Assembly (NCBI RefSeq): GCF_018257515.1
Contig: NZ_JAERJR010000010.1
Coordinates: 44,945 to 108,944, forward strand
Source of the DNA: Tatumella sp. JGM118
GTDB taxonomy: Bacteria; Pseudomonadota; Gammaproteobacteria; Enterobacterales; Enterobacteriaceae
Reading direction: 5' to 3'
DNA length: 64,000 bases
Made by a program: the position numbers and the translations under genes. The stretch's first letter is position 1. The number at the start of each line of letters is the position of its first letter. Below the pieces are notes generated by a model that was not told where the DNA came from, did not search any database, and saw only the letters and a program-made list of their open reading frames with translations. This document shows positions 1 through 9,851 of this stretch, piece after piece.

Positions 1-51
1 ACGCAGTTTGTCGATCAGTTACTGGCGGATCGTAAACGCCATCAGCAATAA
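1..51 (+). CDS. C-terminal end of an unidentified protein (partial)
   Basis: Sixteen codons are open from the window edge to a TAA at 49-51, ending in LLADRKRHQQ. The reading is consistent with the tail of a gene entering from the left, and a hairpin follows at 62-93. Too short to identify; the frame could also be chance. Confidence 0.35.
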   Translation, partial: TQFVDQLLADRKRHQQ

Positions 52-61
52 TCGCCACGCC

Positions 62-93
62 CTCCGGCAGCTCTCTTCGGGGAGTCGCCGGAG
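62..93 (+). terminator. Hairpin after the partial gene, possible terminator
   Basis: CTCCGGC at 62-68 pairs with GCCGGAG at 87-93, with extra CTC/GAG pairing inside the loop. It lies 10 bases after the TAA of the partial gene. Only a short ATTTCT tail follows, so it is a weak Rho-independent terminator at best. Confidence 0.35.
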
Positions 94-470
94 ATTTCTA
101 TGCAGAACCGGTCAGCCAGAAACATGGTCTCTGTTCCCTGCCCTCTGCTGCTTTCCTGTTCTTGACTGCTTACCTGTCCTTTAAAGCTTACCTGTTTTTA
201 TCATCCCGTTGCTGATGAACCAGATCACACGTCCTGTAAACCAGCCTGCAGCGGACAGAAAATGCTGCACAATCTGGCCGATGAATTCAAAACGCCGGGA
301 GTAAATAGCGGACAGGAAGTACAGAAAACCATGCATTCTGCTTCTGTCGTTAAAAGTATGCCCTTTTATGACAACCGTCAGTCTCTGGAGTGACTGCCAT
401 TCGGGAATAGTGGGTATTGCCAGTGCTGAGGGTTCATATACAGACAAAGCTAAAGGTGGAGTATTGCCCT
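94..470. other. Non-coding stretch before the orphan gene
   Basis: No recognisable gene. A minus-strand open frame of 88 codons (181-447) has no recognisable motif and no clear ribosome binding site. Short direct repeats of CTTACCTGT occur near 170 and 187. The last 20 bases hold the ribosome binding site for the gene starting at 471. Confidence 0.4.
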
Positions 471-947
471 ATGCGTAAGTCTCTTAAGGTATCCGGTAGT
501 GCAATTTTCATTACTGCTGTCGCTCTCACCCAGGCCTGGCCATGGGTCAAAATGGAATTCGCGGGTAGTGCTCACTATACTGAGCAGGATAAGCGGGAGT
601 ATGATTTTTATACTCCTGAAATATTGAGAAAAATGCCGCGAATTTCTGCCCGTTATTCCTTTGATTTTGCAAACATCACAGGACCTGCGGCGCAGGTGTA
701 TGCCGTCAAATTTTACGATACGAACGATCCCCGTAAAATAGAAAATTATCTGACATCTATAGGATACCAACGGACTGAATGTGACTTTGAGTCAACGTGT
801 TGGCGCAGAACAGACCCTCAGGGCTCTGTTTATGTCGGTACTTTGAAGGGGGAGAAAACCGTCATCGTGCAGGTTGTCTGCAACTTCACATCACGCTCTT
901 CTGCTGCTAATAAACGATTCAACGGAGAGCATCCGCACCAGCATTGA
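471..947 (+). CDS. Small exported protein of unknown function
   Basis: 158 residues. I chose the ATG at 471 because AAGGTGGAG ends about 10 bases upstream and the product then begins MRKSLKVSGSAIFITAVAL, a short basic stretch followed by a hydrophobic segment (signal peptide or N-terminal anchor). The mature part is polar with Cys in the motifs TECDFESTCW and VQVVCNF, which may pair in the periplasm. I do not recognise the family. Its size, export and isolation next to the end of another gene would fit an immunity protein or small envelope protein, but that is inference only. The last ~20 residues (SRSSAANKRFNGEHPHQH) are of low complexity and might follow an old frameshift. Confidence 0.6.
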   Translation: MRKSLKVSGSAIFITAVALTQAWPWVKMEFAGSAHYTEQDKREYDFYTPEILRKMPRISARYSFDFANITGPAAQVYAVKFYDTNDPRKIENYLTSIGYQRTECDFESTCWRRTDPQGSVYVGTLKGEKTVIVQVVCNFTSRSSAANKRFNGEHPHQH

Positions 948-1201
948 GTCGTCAGGCCTGATTGTACAGACCCGGCATGATGATAAAGGGTAATAATCGC
1001 ATTTGGTCGCCTGTGTCCCTGAAGATCAATACCGTTCCGGACGCGGGTATCCTGTCTTTGCAGCGCCGGGACAGACGACGAACGGGTATGGTTGAAGGTA
1101 AGAGAGTCAAATCCTGTGCTGACAGACTGACCGCAGGGAGCGAAATACGCGAAGGTCACTGGCCCGGCGTTCATCCGAGACCTTGTTAACTTGCTGCCCG
1201 A

Positions 1202-1220
1202 ACCCTGTTAAAAACAGGGT
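1202..1220 (-). terminator. Inverted repeat just downstream of rmlD
   Basis: ACCCTGTT at 1202-1209 and AACAGGGT at 1213-1220 form a perfect 8-bp stem with a 3-base loop, 6 bases beyond the rmlD stop codon. No run of T follows on the minus strand, so it is only a candidate end of the rml operon. The preceding 948-1201 shows no gene. Confidence 0.4.
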
Positions 1221-1226
1221 ACAAAG

Positions 1227-2096
1227 CTATTCCTGACGTTCACTTTTTAACTGATGTATGACCTTGATCACGGCGTTATGCCAGTCCGGAATGTGCATCA
1301 TATCGGCTAACTTTTTATTAGATAAAACCGAACGGGCGGGACGCTTCGCCGGGCGGCCAAACTCATGACGGGTGATAGCCTGTAATGTCTGAGGCAGATG
1401 TAATAATCCCGCCTTATAGCTTTGTTCAAAAATAAACTCAGCGAACTGGTACCAGCTCACCGGTGTATTACCACAATAGTGATAGAGGCCGGGTTTAACG
1501 TGATTCTCCAGTAAATATATGATGGCCGTGGCCAGGTCTCCCGCATAGGTCGGGCAACCATACTGGTCTGACACTATTTTTAGTGGCGTATTTTTTCCTG
1601 AAAGCGCTAACATGGTTTTCATAAAATTATTACCATATTCACTGAAGAGCCAACTGGTTCTTATGATGAGTGAATCCGGCAGAATTTCGGATAGCGCAAG
1701 TTCCCCATCAAGTTTTGTTTTCCCGTAAATATTCAGGGGATTAGCCGGGGTATCCTCGGTATAGGGCGAGGAGGAGTCACCATCGAAAACATAATCGGTG
1801 GAGATATGAAGAATGCCCGCACCACAGTTTTTGGCAGCAATTGCCAGATTTTTCACCCCATCGGTGTTCACTGCTTTGGCATGTTCCGGGTCGTCTTCTG
1901 CGAGGTCTACGGCAGTATATGCAGCAGCATTAATGATGAAATGTGGGTGCGTCTTCTCTATCAGCGCTTTCACCCGGTAAGGGTCCGTTATATCCAGTAC
2001 CGATCGGTTAGTCGCCGTGACCTGCCAATGCGAGGGATAATGCTGTAATAAACAGCGACCGAGTTGTCCGTCAGCGCCGCAAATGAGTACTTTCAT
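1227..2096 (-). CDS. rmlD: dTDP-4-dehydrorhamnose reductase RmlD
   Basis: 289 residues, the usual family length. It performs the last step of dTDP-L-rhamnose synthesis, NAD(P)H-dependent reduction of dTDP-4-keto-L-rhamnose in the cytosol. Visible features are the N-terminal Rossmann motif ICGADGQLGRCL, the ISTDYVFDG segment and the YGKTK active-site Tyr/Lys of extended short-chain dehydrogenases, and a C-terminal RPARSVLSN segment typical of RmlD. Its ATG overlaps the rmlC stop by 4 bases, so translation is probably coupled. It is the last gene of rmlBACD. Confidence 0.95.
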   Translation of the reverse strand: MKVLICGADGQLGRCLLQHYPSHWQVTATNRSVLDITDPYRVKALIEKTHPHFIINAAAYTAVDLAEDDPEHAKAVNTDGVKNLAIAAKNCGAGILHISTDYVFDGDSSSPYTEDTPANPLNIYGKTKLDGELALSEILPDSLIIRTSWLFSEYGNNFMKTMLALSGKNTPLKIVSDQYGCPTYAGDLATAIIYLLENHVKPGLYHYCGNTPVSWYQFAEFIFEQSYKAGLLHLPQTLQAITRHEFGRPAKRPARSVLSNKKLADMMHIPDWHNAVIKVIHQLKSERQE

Positions 2097-2629
2097 CCTG
2101 TCAGCTCTGCCAGAGGTTTCCCTTGCTGATCTTTAGCTGAAAGTATCGGCTGATCCGTTTGCCAGATAATCCCGACGGCCGGATCATTCCAGAGCAGACA
2201 TCCCTCGTCACCGGCAACATAGGGGGCGGTACATTTGTATTCGACGTCGGCCGTATCAGACAATACCAGAAATCCATGGGCCAGACCTGGCGGAACCCAT
2301 AACTGAAATTTGTTAATTCCGGAAAGACTGGCACTGACCCAGCGGCCATAGGTAGGGGATTCGGGACGAATATCGACGACTACATCATATATTTCCCCGC
2401 GTACGACACGAACCAGTTTTCCCTGCGGATAGTGGCGCTGGAAATGCAAACCACGAAGAACCCCTTTAACCGAACGGGAATGGTTATCCTGAACGAAATC
2501 TTCAGTAATATTTAAGGCCTGCAGATAACGATTTTTCTGGAATGTCTCAAGAAAGAAACCGCGTTCGTCGTCGAATACGGCGGGCTGGATAATTTTAACA
2601 TCTGCAATTAAAGTATCCTGTACTTTCAT
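2093..2629 (-). CDS. rmlC: dTDP-4-dehydrorhamnose 3,5-epimerase RmlC
   Basis: 178 residues, a cupin-fold epimerase acting on dTDP-4-keto-6-deoxyglucose between RmlB and RmlD. Family signatures are visible: DERGFFLET near the N-terminus, VLRGLHFQ with the catalytic His, GKLVRVVRGEIYDVVVDIR, and WVPPGLAHGF. The gene starts 11 bases after rmlA ends and overlaps rmlD by 4 bases, consistent with one transcript. Nothing appears missing or altered. Confidence 0.95.
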   Translation of the reverse strand: MKVQDTLIADVKIIQPAVFDDERGFFLETFQKNRYLQALNITEDFVQDNHSRSVKGVLRGLHFQRHYPQGKLVRVVRGEIYDVVVDIRPESPTYGRWVSASLSGINKFQLWVPPGLAHGFLVLSDTADVEYKCTAPYVAGDEGCLLWNDPAVGIIWQTDQPILSAKDQQGKPLAELTG

Positions 2630-2640
2630 CTGATACGCAC

Positions 2641-3510
2641 TTAATGACTGTCTAATAGTTGTGAAAGATAATAGCCATAGCCCGTTTTCTCTAATCTCCT
2701 GGCCTGCTCAGCGACCTGTTGCATTGAAAGCCAGCCATTGCGATAAGCAATCTCCTCCAGGCAGGCAACTTTAAACCCCTGACGTTCTTCGATAGTGTGT
2801 ATGAACTGTGAAGCATCAAGCAGGCTTTCATGCGTCCCGGTGTCCAGCCAGGCAAAACCTCTTCCCAGACGTTCCACATTCAGTAACCCTGCTTCCAGAT
2901 ACATCTGGTTAATTGTGGTAATTTCCAGTTCTCCGCGGGCAGATGGTTTAACCTGTTTAGCCATATCGACCACCTGAGTGTCGTAGAAATAAAGCCCGGT
3001 AACGGCCCAGTTTGAACGGGGTAACTGTGGTTTTTCTTCCAGTGACAGAGCAACCGTATTCTCATCGAACTCAACAACACCATATCGCTGAGGATCCTTT
3101 ACCTGATACCCGAAGACTGTCGCCCCATGGCTTCTGGCTGCGACATTCAGTAATTTGCTGCCAAATCCCTGACCGAAAAAGATATTATCGCCAAGCACCA
3201 GAGAACAACGTTCTTTTCCGATAAAATCTTCGCCAATCAGAAATGCTTCTGCCACACCCGCGGGACGGGATTGGATCCTGTAGCTAATATGGATGCCGAA
3301 GCTGGAACCATCGCCCAACAGTCGACGAAAGGATTCAATATCCTCCGGAGTTGTAATGACCAGAATATCTCTTATCCCGGCAAGCATAAGTACCGAAATC
3401 GGATAATAGATCATGGGCTTGTCATAGACCGGTAATAGCTGTTTCGATACCCCCTGGGTTATGGGATAGAGTCTGCTTCCCGTTCCACCCGCCAGCACAA
3501 TTCCTTTCAT
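2641..3510 (-). CDS. rmlA: Glucose-1-phosphate thymidylyltransferase RmlA
   Basis: 289 residues from the ATG at 3510, chosen because GAGGAG lies 8 bases upstream and the product begins [14 protein letters not shown], the nucleotidyltransferase signature. [24 protein letters not shown] and VLGDNIFFG are also visible. The enzyme couples dTTP and glucose-1-phosphate to dTDP-glucose, the first step to dTDP-rhamnose and also to dTDP-Fuc4NAc. The wec operon in this window has no rffH copy, so this gene probably serves common antigen as well (inference). An upstream in-frame extension to 3573 overlaps rmlB and is unlikely to be used. Confidence 0.95.
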   Translation of the reverse strand: MKGIVLAGGTGSRLYPITQGVSKQLLPVYDKPMIYYPISVLMLAGIRDILVITTPEDIESFRRLLGDGSSFGIHISYRIQSRPAGVAEAFLIGEDFIGKERCSLVLGDNIFFGQGFGSKLLNVAARSHGATVFGYQVKDPQRYGVVEFDENTVALSLEEKPQLPRSNWAVTGLYFYDTQVVDMAKQVKPSARGELEITTINQMYLEAGLLNVERLGRGFAWLDTGTHESLLDASQFIHTIEERQGFKVACLEEIAYRNGWLSMQQVAEQARRLEKTGYGYYLSQLLDSH

Positions 3511-3523
3511 TCTGTACTCCTCA

Positions 3524-4588
3524 TTATCTGGTGACGCACTGTCGCTGCCAGCCATCATTTTTTGCCTGAACACTTTGCCACCAATGTTGATTTTCCAGAT
3601 ACCACGTCACTGTCTTGCGTAAACCCGTTTCAAACGTTTCCCTGGCGACCCAGTCTGTGCTGGTAAGAATTTTTGTAGCATCGATAGCATAACGTTTGTC
3701 GTGTCCGGGCCGGTCAGCCACGAATGTGATCAGATCACTATAACCGGATAGGCCCGCAGGCTTAGCCGGATGTAATTCTTCCAGCAACCCACAGATACGC
3801 TGGACAACGTCCAGATTAGTCAGCTCATTGCTGCCGCCAATGTTATAGGTTTCTCCGACACTGGCGTGATTGATAACTTCCCAGAGCGCCCTGGCGTGGT
3901 CTTCTACATATAACCAGTCCCGGATTTGCTGCCCGTTACCATAGACAGGGATAGGCTTACCCGTTAATGCATTGATAATCGTGAGCGGTATTAATTTCTC
4001 AGGGTAATGATACGGACCATAGTTATTTGAGCAATTTGTCACAATCACGGGTAAGCCGTATGTTTTACCCCAGGCCCGGACCAGATGGTCACTGGCAGCT
4101 TTGGAGGCGGAATAGGGACTGCTGGGGGCATAAGGTGTATCTTCCCGGAAGAAATCATCGGAACGTTGCAGATCACCATAGACCTCGTCGGTGGAAATAT
4201 GATGGAAAATAAATTTTTCATCGGCCCGCGTTCGGGTATGTTGCAGGTAGTGGCGGGTCGCTTCCAGCAGATGATAAGTGCCCAGAATGTTGGTATTAAT
4301 AAATTCAGCCGGACCGTCGATGGAACGATCAACGTGGCTTTCCGCAGCAAGATGCATAATGGCATCCGGCTGGAAATGTGTCAGCAACCGGTCCAGTCCG
4401 GGACGATCACAGATATCAAGATGTTCAAAGCGGAAACGATCATTACCGGAAACAGGGGCCAGTGAGTCCATATTGCCTGCATAGGTGAGGCTATCAACAA
4501 TGGTTACATGGGCGGTGGTATTCTGAATAATATGGCGAACGACTGTCGAGCCGATAAATCCTGCACCGCCAGTAACAATAATTTTCAT
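3524..4588 (-). CDS. rmlB: dTDP-glucose 4,6-dehydratase RmlB
   Basis: 354 residues from the ATG at 4588, giving [14 protein letters not shown], the NAD-binding start of extended short-chain dehydrogenases. STDEVYGDL and the YSASKA catalytic Tyr/Lys motif are present, as is [14 protein letters not shown] typical of RmlB/RffG. It converts dTDP-glucose to dTDP-4-keto-6-deoxyglucose. First gene of rmlBACD, 13 bases before rmlA. No rffG paralogue lies in the wec operon, so this enzyme may feed both rhamnose and Fuc4NAc synthesis (inference). Confidence 0.95.
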   Translation of the reverse strand: MKIIVTGGAGFIGSTVVRHIIQNTTAHVTIVDSLTYAGNMDSLAPVSGNDRFRFEHLDICDRPGLDRLLTHFQPDAIMHLAAESHVDRSIDGPAEFINTNILGTYHLLEATRHYLQHTRTRADEKFIFHHISTDEVYGDLQRSDDFFREDTPYAPSSPYSASKAASDHLVRAWGKTYGLPVIVTNCSNNYGPYHYPEKLIPLTIINALTGKPIPVYGNGQQIRDWLYVEDHARALWEVINHASVGETYNIGGSNELTNLDVVQRICGLLEELHPAKPAGLSGYSDLITFVADRPGHDKRYAIDATKILTSTDWVARETFETGLRKTVTWYLENQHWWQSVQAKNDGWQRQCVTR

Positions 4589-4966
4589 AATAATAGATTC
4601 ACTTAATACAGAGGTATAACACGTAAAAACCGTTGCCGGAACCAGAGCGCTGCTTATCCACATGGCATACGGTAATCTGACCGGATAAACTGCGTTAGTT
4701 ATTCTCCCATACTATTGAGGAATCACCTGCATTTATCCGCTCAGCAAGACTTTTCGTTAGCGCGGGCTCCGAAGATTCATACATAGTCTAGCGTGATAAC
4801 GAAAACACTGATTATCAGAATAGGCCTTATTTTAGCGATGAAGTGATGCTATAGCTCATTGGCAGTAAGGATAGAGTTCAGGTAAGAAAGGTCCGCAACA
4901 GGCAGGCAGCGGGATACGCTCAGGCGACAACACCAGCCCGGAGAGCCGGGCCAGTGTCAGCAACAG
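4589..4966. other. Intergenic region upstream of rmlB and downstream of ugd
   Basis: 378 bases with no gene. It must hold the rmlBACD promoter, but no convincing -35/-10 pair, JUMPstart or ops element was seen. A short GC hairpin at 4936-4951 (GCCCGG/CCGGGC, loop of four) lies 16 bases past the ugd stop and could end ugd transcription, though no T run follows. Confidence 0.4.
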
Positions 4967-6133
4967 TTAGTCGCTGCCAAACAGATCGCGGGTGTACACT
5001 TTATCGCTGACATCTTTCAGCTCGTCCACCAGGCGGTTGGCAATAATGACATCACACTGCTGCTTGAGCTCGTTGACATCATGCGTCACCGGGGAATTAA
5101 AGAACAGAGGCTCGTTCAGCACCGGTTCATAGACCATCACCTCAACCCCTTTGGACTTCAGGCGTTTCATAATGCCCTGAACAGCAGACGCACGGAAATT
5201 ATCGGACCCGGCTTTCATCACCAGGCGGTAGATCCCGACTTTTTTCGGTTTACGTTTCAGAATACTTTCGGCAATAAAATCTTTGCGGGTGCGGTTAGCA
5301 TCGACAATGGCATTGATAATATTGTTCGGCACGTTCTGGTAGTTTGCCAGTAACTGTTTGGTATCTTTCGGCAGACAGTAACCGCCGTAGCCAAAGGACG
5401 GGTTGTTATAGTGGTTGCCGATGCGCGGATCCAGGCCAATACCTTCAATAATCTGGCGGCTGTTCAGACCATGGTGTTCTGCATAACTGTCCAGTTCATT
5501 GAAATAAGAAATACGCAATGCCAGATAGGTATTGGCGAACAGCTTGATGGCTTCGGCTTCAGTGTCATCGGTAAACAGCACCGGGATATCTTCTTTTTCG
5601 GCCCCTGCGACCAGCAGTTCAGCAAAGACTTTACCTTTTTCTGACTGACTACCGACGACGATACGGGACGGATAAAGGTTATCGTACAGGGCACGGCCTT
5701 CACGTAAAAACTCCGGAGAGAAGATAATGTTCTCTACCCCCAGACGCTTTTTCAGCTGGCGGGTAAACCCGACCGGTATGGTTGACTTGATGATGATGGT
5801 CGCCTGCGGATTCATCGCCAGCACGTCAGCAATGACAGATTCGACACTTTTGGTATTAAAGTAGTTAGTAACGGGGTCATAATCCGTCGGTGTGGCAACA
5901 ATCACAAAATCTGCGCCCTGATACGCCTGCTGCTTATCGGTAGTCGCTGTAAAGTTCAGTTCGCGGGTCGCCAGGTAGTGTTCGATTTCCTGGTCTGCAA
6001 TCGGGGAGATCTTCTGGTTCAGTTTATCGACTTTAGCCTGATCGATATCTAATGCGACCACTTCATTATGCTGTGCCAGCAGAATACCATTCGAAAGCCC
6101 TACATAGCCGGTACCGGCAATTGCGATTTTCAT
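4967..6133 (-). CDS. ugd: UDP-glucose 6-dehydrogenase
   Basis: 388 residues from the ATG at 6133 ([20 protein letters not shown]), matching the E. coli Ugd start. It oxidises UDP-glucose twice to UDP-glucuronate with NAD. The N-terminal Rossmann GTGYVG motif, the KSTIPVGFT and FSPEFLREG segments and the catalytic Cys in [10 protein letters not shown] are all intact. UDP-glucuronate is a common component of acidic exopolysaccharide, which fits the nearby EPS locus and rml genes. It stands alone, 158 bases from yobD, so it may have its own promoter. Confidence 0.95.
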   Translation of the reverse strand: MKIAIAGTGYVGLSNGILLAQHNEVVALDIDQAKVDKLNQKISPIADQEIEHYLATRELNFTATTDKQQAYQGADFVIVATPTDYDPVTNYFNTKSVESVIADVLAMNPQATIIIKSTIPVGFTRQLKKRLGVENIIFSPEFLREGRALYDNLYPSRIVVGSQSEKGKVFAELLVAGAEKEDIPVLFTDDTEAEAIKLFANTYLALRISYFNELDSYAEHHGLNSRQIIEGIGLDPRIGNHYNNPSFGYGGYCLPKDTKQLLANYQNVPNNIINAIVDANRTRKDFIAESILKRKPKKVGIYRLVMKAGSDNFRASAVQGIMKRLKSKGVEVMVYEPVLNEPLFFNSPVTHDVNELKQQCDVIIANRLVDELKDVSDKVYTRDLFGSD

Positions 6134-6291
6134 AGTACATAAGTCCATTGAGTAAGCATGACTGTGCCAGGCTCGGCTTTGTCACTACAGAGCAAAATAA
6201 TCGCTATTGTGCCGTCCGGAGCGACAACTACCAAACAAATCATACGTTTTTTATTTACAGTCAGTGTCGTAAAGTCTCCGGCCACTCAGGC

Positions 6292-6753
6292 TCAGGCCCG
6301 CAGGGTACTGAGTGTATGATAAATCTGTTGCAGGGAATCAATATCCCTGACACGGATCAGCAGGTTACGCTCCCCCAGCCCGACCACCAGGACTCCGTCT
6401 TCGGACAGATTCAGCTGCTGAATTCGTGAATAGGCAATATACATCATGCCGTACCACAGGCCCGCCGGTTTAAATAACAGCACCGGTCGCCGTATCCACG
6501 CCAGATAAATCCCACACAGCAACAGTAACGAAAGCAACCAGTTTGTCAGCGGACTGCCGGCCGATACCACGTTGTTATAGAGCAGAATGCCCACCAGCAC
6601 GATAAATATTGTGCTATCGGTAGCTTTGGTGCGCAACAAACTGACCCTGAGTAACGTCTTTCCTTTCAGCCAGCCGGTGAGTACCTGTTCAAAGAACAAC
6701 CCGCCCATCAGGCAGACGGTGAACAGTAACAGGGCAGCATCTGTCAGAGACAT
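6292..6753 (-). CDS. yobD: YobD-like inner membrane protein (DUF986)
   Basis: 153 residues from the ATG at 6753, which has a strong AGGAG site 8 bases upstream. It has an N-terminal hydrophobic segment (ALLLFTVCLMGGLFF), then two more (IFIVLVGILLYNNVV, LLSLLLLCGIYLAWI), followed by a soluble tail with LNLSEDGVLVV and LLIRVRDIDSLQQIY, both characteristic of the E. coli YobD family. Function unknown. It follows manXYZ as in E. coli, which supports the assignment and suggests co-transcription with the mannose PTS. Confidence 0.85.
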   Translation of the reverse strand: MSLTDAALLLFTVCLMGGLFFEQVLTGWLKGKTLLRVSLLRTKATDSTIFIVLVGILLYNNVVSAGSPLTNWLLSLLLLCGIYLAWIRRPVLLFKPAGLWYGMMYIAYSRIQQLNLSEDGVLVVGLGERNLLIRVRDIDSLQQIYHTLSTLRA

Positions 6754-6804
6754 AAGTAGCTCCTGAAAAAACGGGGGCATGGCTGCCCCCGTATGAGTTT
6801 TACA

Positions 6805-7653
6805 TTACAACCCGAGCAGACCGACGGAATACCCGGCAATACCGATAATGAAGAAACCAATGATTATCCATAATGCATTCACTTTCTTGCGTAACAACCA
6901 CATACAGGCAAAGGTCAGCAGTAAAGGCATCATCCCCGGCATTAACTGGTCCAGTATCGTCTGAACGGTGGTAACCTTTTCAGCGCCGGTCTGATCCGTA
7001 ATGGTAGAAACGACCAGCGGGATATTCACATGGGTCCATTTATTGACCAGCGCACCCATCACGAACAGCCCGAGAATCGAGGCACCTTCGGTCAGTTTTT
7101 GCAGAAATCCGCCGCCCATATCCTTAACAATATCCACCCCTTTACGGTAACCATAGGCCACTCCGTAATACCGTGTCAGCAGACGCACTGCGTTAAACAG
7201 AATAAAGAACAACAAAGGCCCAAGCAGGCTGCCACTCATGGCGATACCGGCCCCCAGTGCCGCGAATACCGGACGGACGGTTCCCCAATAGATAGGGTCA
7301 CCGACCCCGGCCAGCGGCCCCATCAGACCCACTTTGATGCCGTTGATGGCACCGTCATCTATCGGCGCACCGTTCGCACGCTGCTCCTCAAGGGCCAGTG
7401 TCACCCCCAGTACCGGCGCGGCAACATACGGGTGGGTGTTGAAGAATTCCAGGTGACGTTTAATCGCCTGGCGACGCTCCTCATTGTTTTCGGGATACAG
7501 GCGACGGATAGCCGGAACTATCGAAAAACAGAACCCCAGCGCCTGCATACGTTCAAAGTTCCATGACCCCTGAAACAGATTCGAACGGATAAATACGCCT
7601 CGAATATCACCGGGGGTGAGTTTTTTAACTGTCGGACGAGCTGAATCAACCAT
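6805..7653 (-). CDS. manZ: Mannose PTS permease subunit IID
   Basis: 282 residues from the ATG at 7653 (MVDSARPTVKKL), with a GAGGTGAGAG site just upstream; the longer GTG start at 7662 would bury this site. It is one of the two membrane subunits of the ManXYZ phosphotransferase transporter. The family signature RSNLFQGSWNFERMQALGF and the LALEEQRANG motif are present, with hydrophobic segments in the C-terminal third. It lies 12 bases after manY in the manXYZ-yobD operon. The transporter takes up mannose, glucose, glucosamine and related hexoses. Confidence 0.95.
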   Translation of the reverse strand: MVDSARPTVKKLTPGDIRGVFIRSNLFQGSWNFERMQALGFCFSIVPAIRRLYPENNEERRQAIKRHLEFFNTHPYVAAPVLGVTLALEEQRANGAPIDDGAINGIKVGLMGPLAGVGDPIYWGTVRPVFAALGAGIAMSGSLLGPLLFFILFNAVRLLTRYYGVAYGYRKGVDIVKDMGGGFLQKLTEGASILGLFVMGALVNKWTHVNIPLVVSTITDQTGAEKVTTVQTILDQLMPGMMPLLLTFACMWLLRKKVNALWIIIGFFIIGIAGYSVGLLGL

Positions 7654-7665
7654 TTCTCTCACCTC

Positions 7666-8466
7666 TTAGTCGAGTTCGTTATCAAGGTCATTACGGCCCG
7701 GTGCGGCGGCAGGCGCTGCAGCAGAGCGATTATATTTCGGGCTGAGCTGGATATAGAGAATAGCCATCACTGCACCGATAACCCCCAACGCCACCAGGTT
7801 GAAGCTGGTGAAGGCGGCGGTCACAAAACCCAGGTAGAAGAAAGGCATCAGGTAGCCTGCACGCATCATGTTAATAACCATGGCGTAACCGACAACCACT
7901 ATCATGCCACCGGCAATATTCAGACCGTTGGTCACGACTTCAGGAATTGAGTTCAGCAGACCCTGAACTTCGCTGGTACCGACTGAGATGGCGACAATGA
8001 TCGCCGGAATAGCGATACGCATTGCCTGTAACAACAATGCCGAGACATGTATCCAGGACAGGGCCGTCAGATTGCCGTTATTTGCGGCTTTATCTGCCGC
8101 ATGCTGGAAGCCGACGGTAATGGTACGAACAATAATGGTTAACACCTGTCCGGCGGCGGCCAGAGGGATGGCGAGTGCAATACCGGCACCGATCCCCTGA
8201 TGTCCGGCGATGACCAGAATGGTTGAGATAATCGAGGCCAGCGCAGCATCCGGCGCCACGGCCGCACCGATATTCATCCATCCCAGAGCGATCATTTCCA
8301 GTGTACCGCCGATAATAATCCCTGTTTTCATATCACCGAGGACAGCCCCGACTAAGGTACAGGCCACCAGCGGACGGTGAAACTGAAACTCATCAAGTAT
8401 CGATTCCATACCGGCAATACAGGCTACGATGAATATCAGTACAATCTGAAGTGTGGTGATCTCCAT
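7666..8466 (-). CDS. manY: Mannose PTS permease subunit IIC
   Basis: 266 residues, strongly hydrophobic throughout, with the IIC-man start MEITTLQIVLIFIVACIAGMES and the VGAVLGDMKTGIIIGGTLEM signature. It forms the sugar channel with ManZ. The C-terminus is Ala/Pro rich (SAAAPAAAPGRNDLDNELD). Spacing from manX is 51 bases and to manZ 12 bases, so the three genes are likely one transcript. Confidence 0.95.
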   Translation of the reverse strand: MEITTLQIVLIFIVACIAGMESILDEFQFHRPLVACTLVGAVLGDMKTGIIIGGTLEMIALGWMNIGAAVAPDAALASIISTILVIAGHQGIGAGIALAIPLAAAGQVLTIIVRTITVGFQHAADKAANNGNLTALSWIHVSALLLQAMRIAIPAIIVAISVGTSEVQGLLNSIPEVVTNGLNIAGGMIVVVGYAMVINMMRAGYLMPFFYLGFVTAAFTSFNLVALGVIGAVMAILYIQLSPKYNRSAAAPAAAPGRNDLDNELD

Positions 8467-8517
8467 TGTACTTCTCCTGTGAGGTTAATCTGATTCAATG
8501 GCATCTGCGACAGCCGA

Positions 8518-9483
8518 TCACTGTGCGATCTTGCCAATAAGATCCATCATTTTAAGTTTCTGATCGCTGGAAACCTTCCGCACTTCCAGCTCAATGCCAC
8601 GGGCATTCAGCTTGTTAAAGGCATCAATATCCTGCTGATCCACCGAGACCGCATTGGTTACCTGGGTCTTACCCTGCCGGAATGCCATCCCCCCGATGTT
8701 GACCGAGGTGATTTTTACGCCGGCTTCCGCCAGACGTTCTACATCCGCCGGATTAGTAAACAGCAGCATGACGCGCTGACCGGCATACTTCGGGTTGTTA
8801 TAAACCCGGATCATTTTGGCGACATCCACCACATGGGCGGTGACTCCCGGAGGGGCTACCTGAGTCAGTAACGTTTTACGGACTTCATCAGCAGCGACTT
8901 CGTCACTGACGACAATAATGCGCGAGACATTTGTTTCTTTGGTCCAGCGGGTCGCTACCTGACCATGGATTAAGCGGTCATCAATGCGGGCCAGACCAAT
9001 CTTCATGTAATCGCTATCGGACATGGGGGTTGCAGGAACAGCAGAGGCAGCGTTAACCACCGGTTTTGTGGCCGGGACCGTCTCTGCAGTGTGTTTTAAT
9101 GCCTTAACCCCTTCCCTGCCGGTTTCCAGCGCAACAGCCACCAGAGCCTCCAGGGTCGGGTGATCATCACGAGCCATAAAGGTTTCGACCAGCATCGGAA
9201 CATTGACCCCGGTCACCACCTCGTAATTCTCTTTATCGACCACCAGCCGGCTGGCGGCATTAAACGGGCTTCCTCCCCAGGTATCGACGAGGAAAAGCAC
9301 TCCCTCTTCAGTATTCAGTGTGTTTAAACGAGCGTTATACTTTTCAATTAATGTGTCAGCATTTTCGCCAGGCACAAAATCGATCCAGCCGACGTTATCC
9401 TGCTCACCTAATAGCATTTCTGTGGTTTTCAGCAGCTGTTCGGCAGCCCAACCGTGAGTACCAATGACAATAGCAATAGTCAC
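8518..9483 (-). CDS. manX: Mannose PTS fused IIAB component
   Basis: 321 residues. The N-terminal IIA domain begins MTIAIVIGTHGWAAEQLLKT with the phosphorylatable His10. An Ala/Pro/Val-rich linker (about residues 130-155) leads to the IIB domain, whose active His is in RIDDRLIHGQVATRW. The cytosolic protein passes phosphate from HPr to the sugar carried by ManYZ. First gene of manXYZ-yobD. In E. coli the operon is controlled by Mlc/NagC and CRP; candidate sites in this leader are noted separately. Confidence 0.95.
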   Translation of the reverse strand: MTIAIVIGTHGWAAEQLLKTTEMLLGEQDNVGWIDFVPGENADTLIEKYNARLNTLNTEEGVLFLVDTWGGSPFNAASRLVVDKENYEVVTGVNVPMLVETFMARDDHPTLEALVAVALETGREGVKALKHTAETVPATKPVVNAASAVPATPMSDSDYMKIGLARIDDRLIHGQVATRWTKETNVSRIIVVSDEVAADEVRKTLLTQVAPPGVTAHVVDVAKMIRVYNNPKYAGQRVMLLFTNPADVERLAEAGVKITSVNIGGMAFRQGKTQVTNAVSVDQQDIDAFNKLNARGIELEVRKVSSDQKLKMMDLIGKIAQ

Positions 9484-9581
9484 TTGCTACCTCCCGTATG
9501 CACTACATCTCAAAGGTCCTGTATCTGCCATTGTTATCTTCAAATCCGCGCAGATATCAGGAAAGCGGTTTCAAAACGAAG

Positions 9582-9606
9582 TTATTTTATTACCTGAAAA
9601 AAATAA
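9582..9606 (-). promoter_or_regulatory. AT-rich palindrome upstream of manX, possible Mlc/NagC-type operator
   Basis: TTATTTT at 9582-9588 and AAAATAA at 9600-9606 form a 7-bp inverted repeat with 11 bases between, about 100 bases upstream of the manX start. The arms resemble the TTATTT...AAATAA form of Mlc/NagC operators, which control manXYZ in E. coli, but the spacing is slightly wider than expected. The rest of the 9484-9851 gap is AT-rich with CRP-like half sites (TGTGA at 9610 and, on the minus strand, near 9710) but no full CRP site. Confidence 0.35.
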
Positions 9607-9851
9607 AATATGTGATGACACACAGTAAACTGAGGGAATTAATTTAATCCGCGCACGAAAAAACATTATTAAAAATAAAGTATAAAAATAAAAACCGTTG
9701 CTGAATCACATTATTGCCCGGCATAAACGTGTTAGCGCTGGCTGATGATAAATTTCATTAAATTATTTTTATCTGAGTGATTAATTTATTTCTTAAATTA
9801 CTCTTATGAGTAAACAGTGCTCATGTTCCCCCTGCGTCACCAGGTTAGCGG

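Noticed and set aside
181..447. Minus-strand 88-codon frame
   Set aside because: No recognisable motif or ribosome binding site, and it ends against the start region of a better supported plus-strand gene.
9484..9851. Full CRP binding site upstream of manX
   Set aside because: Only TGTGA half sites were found; the second half-site does not match at the right spacing.
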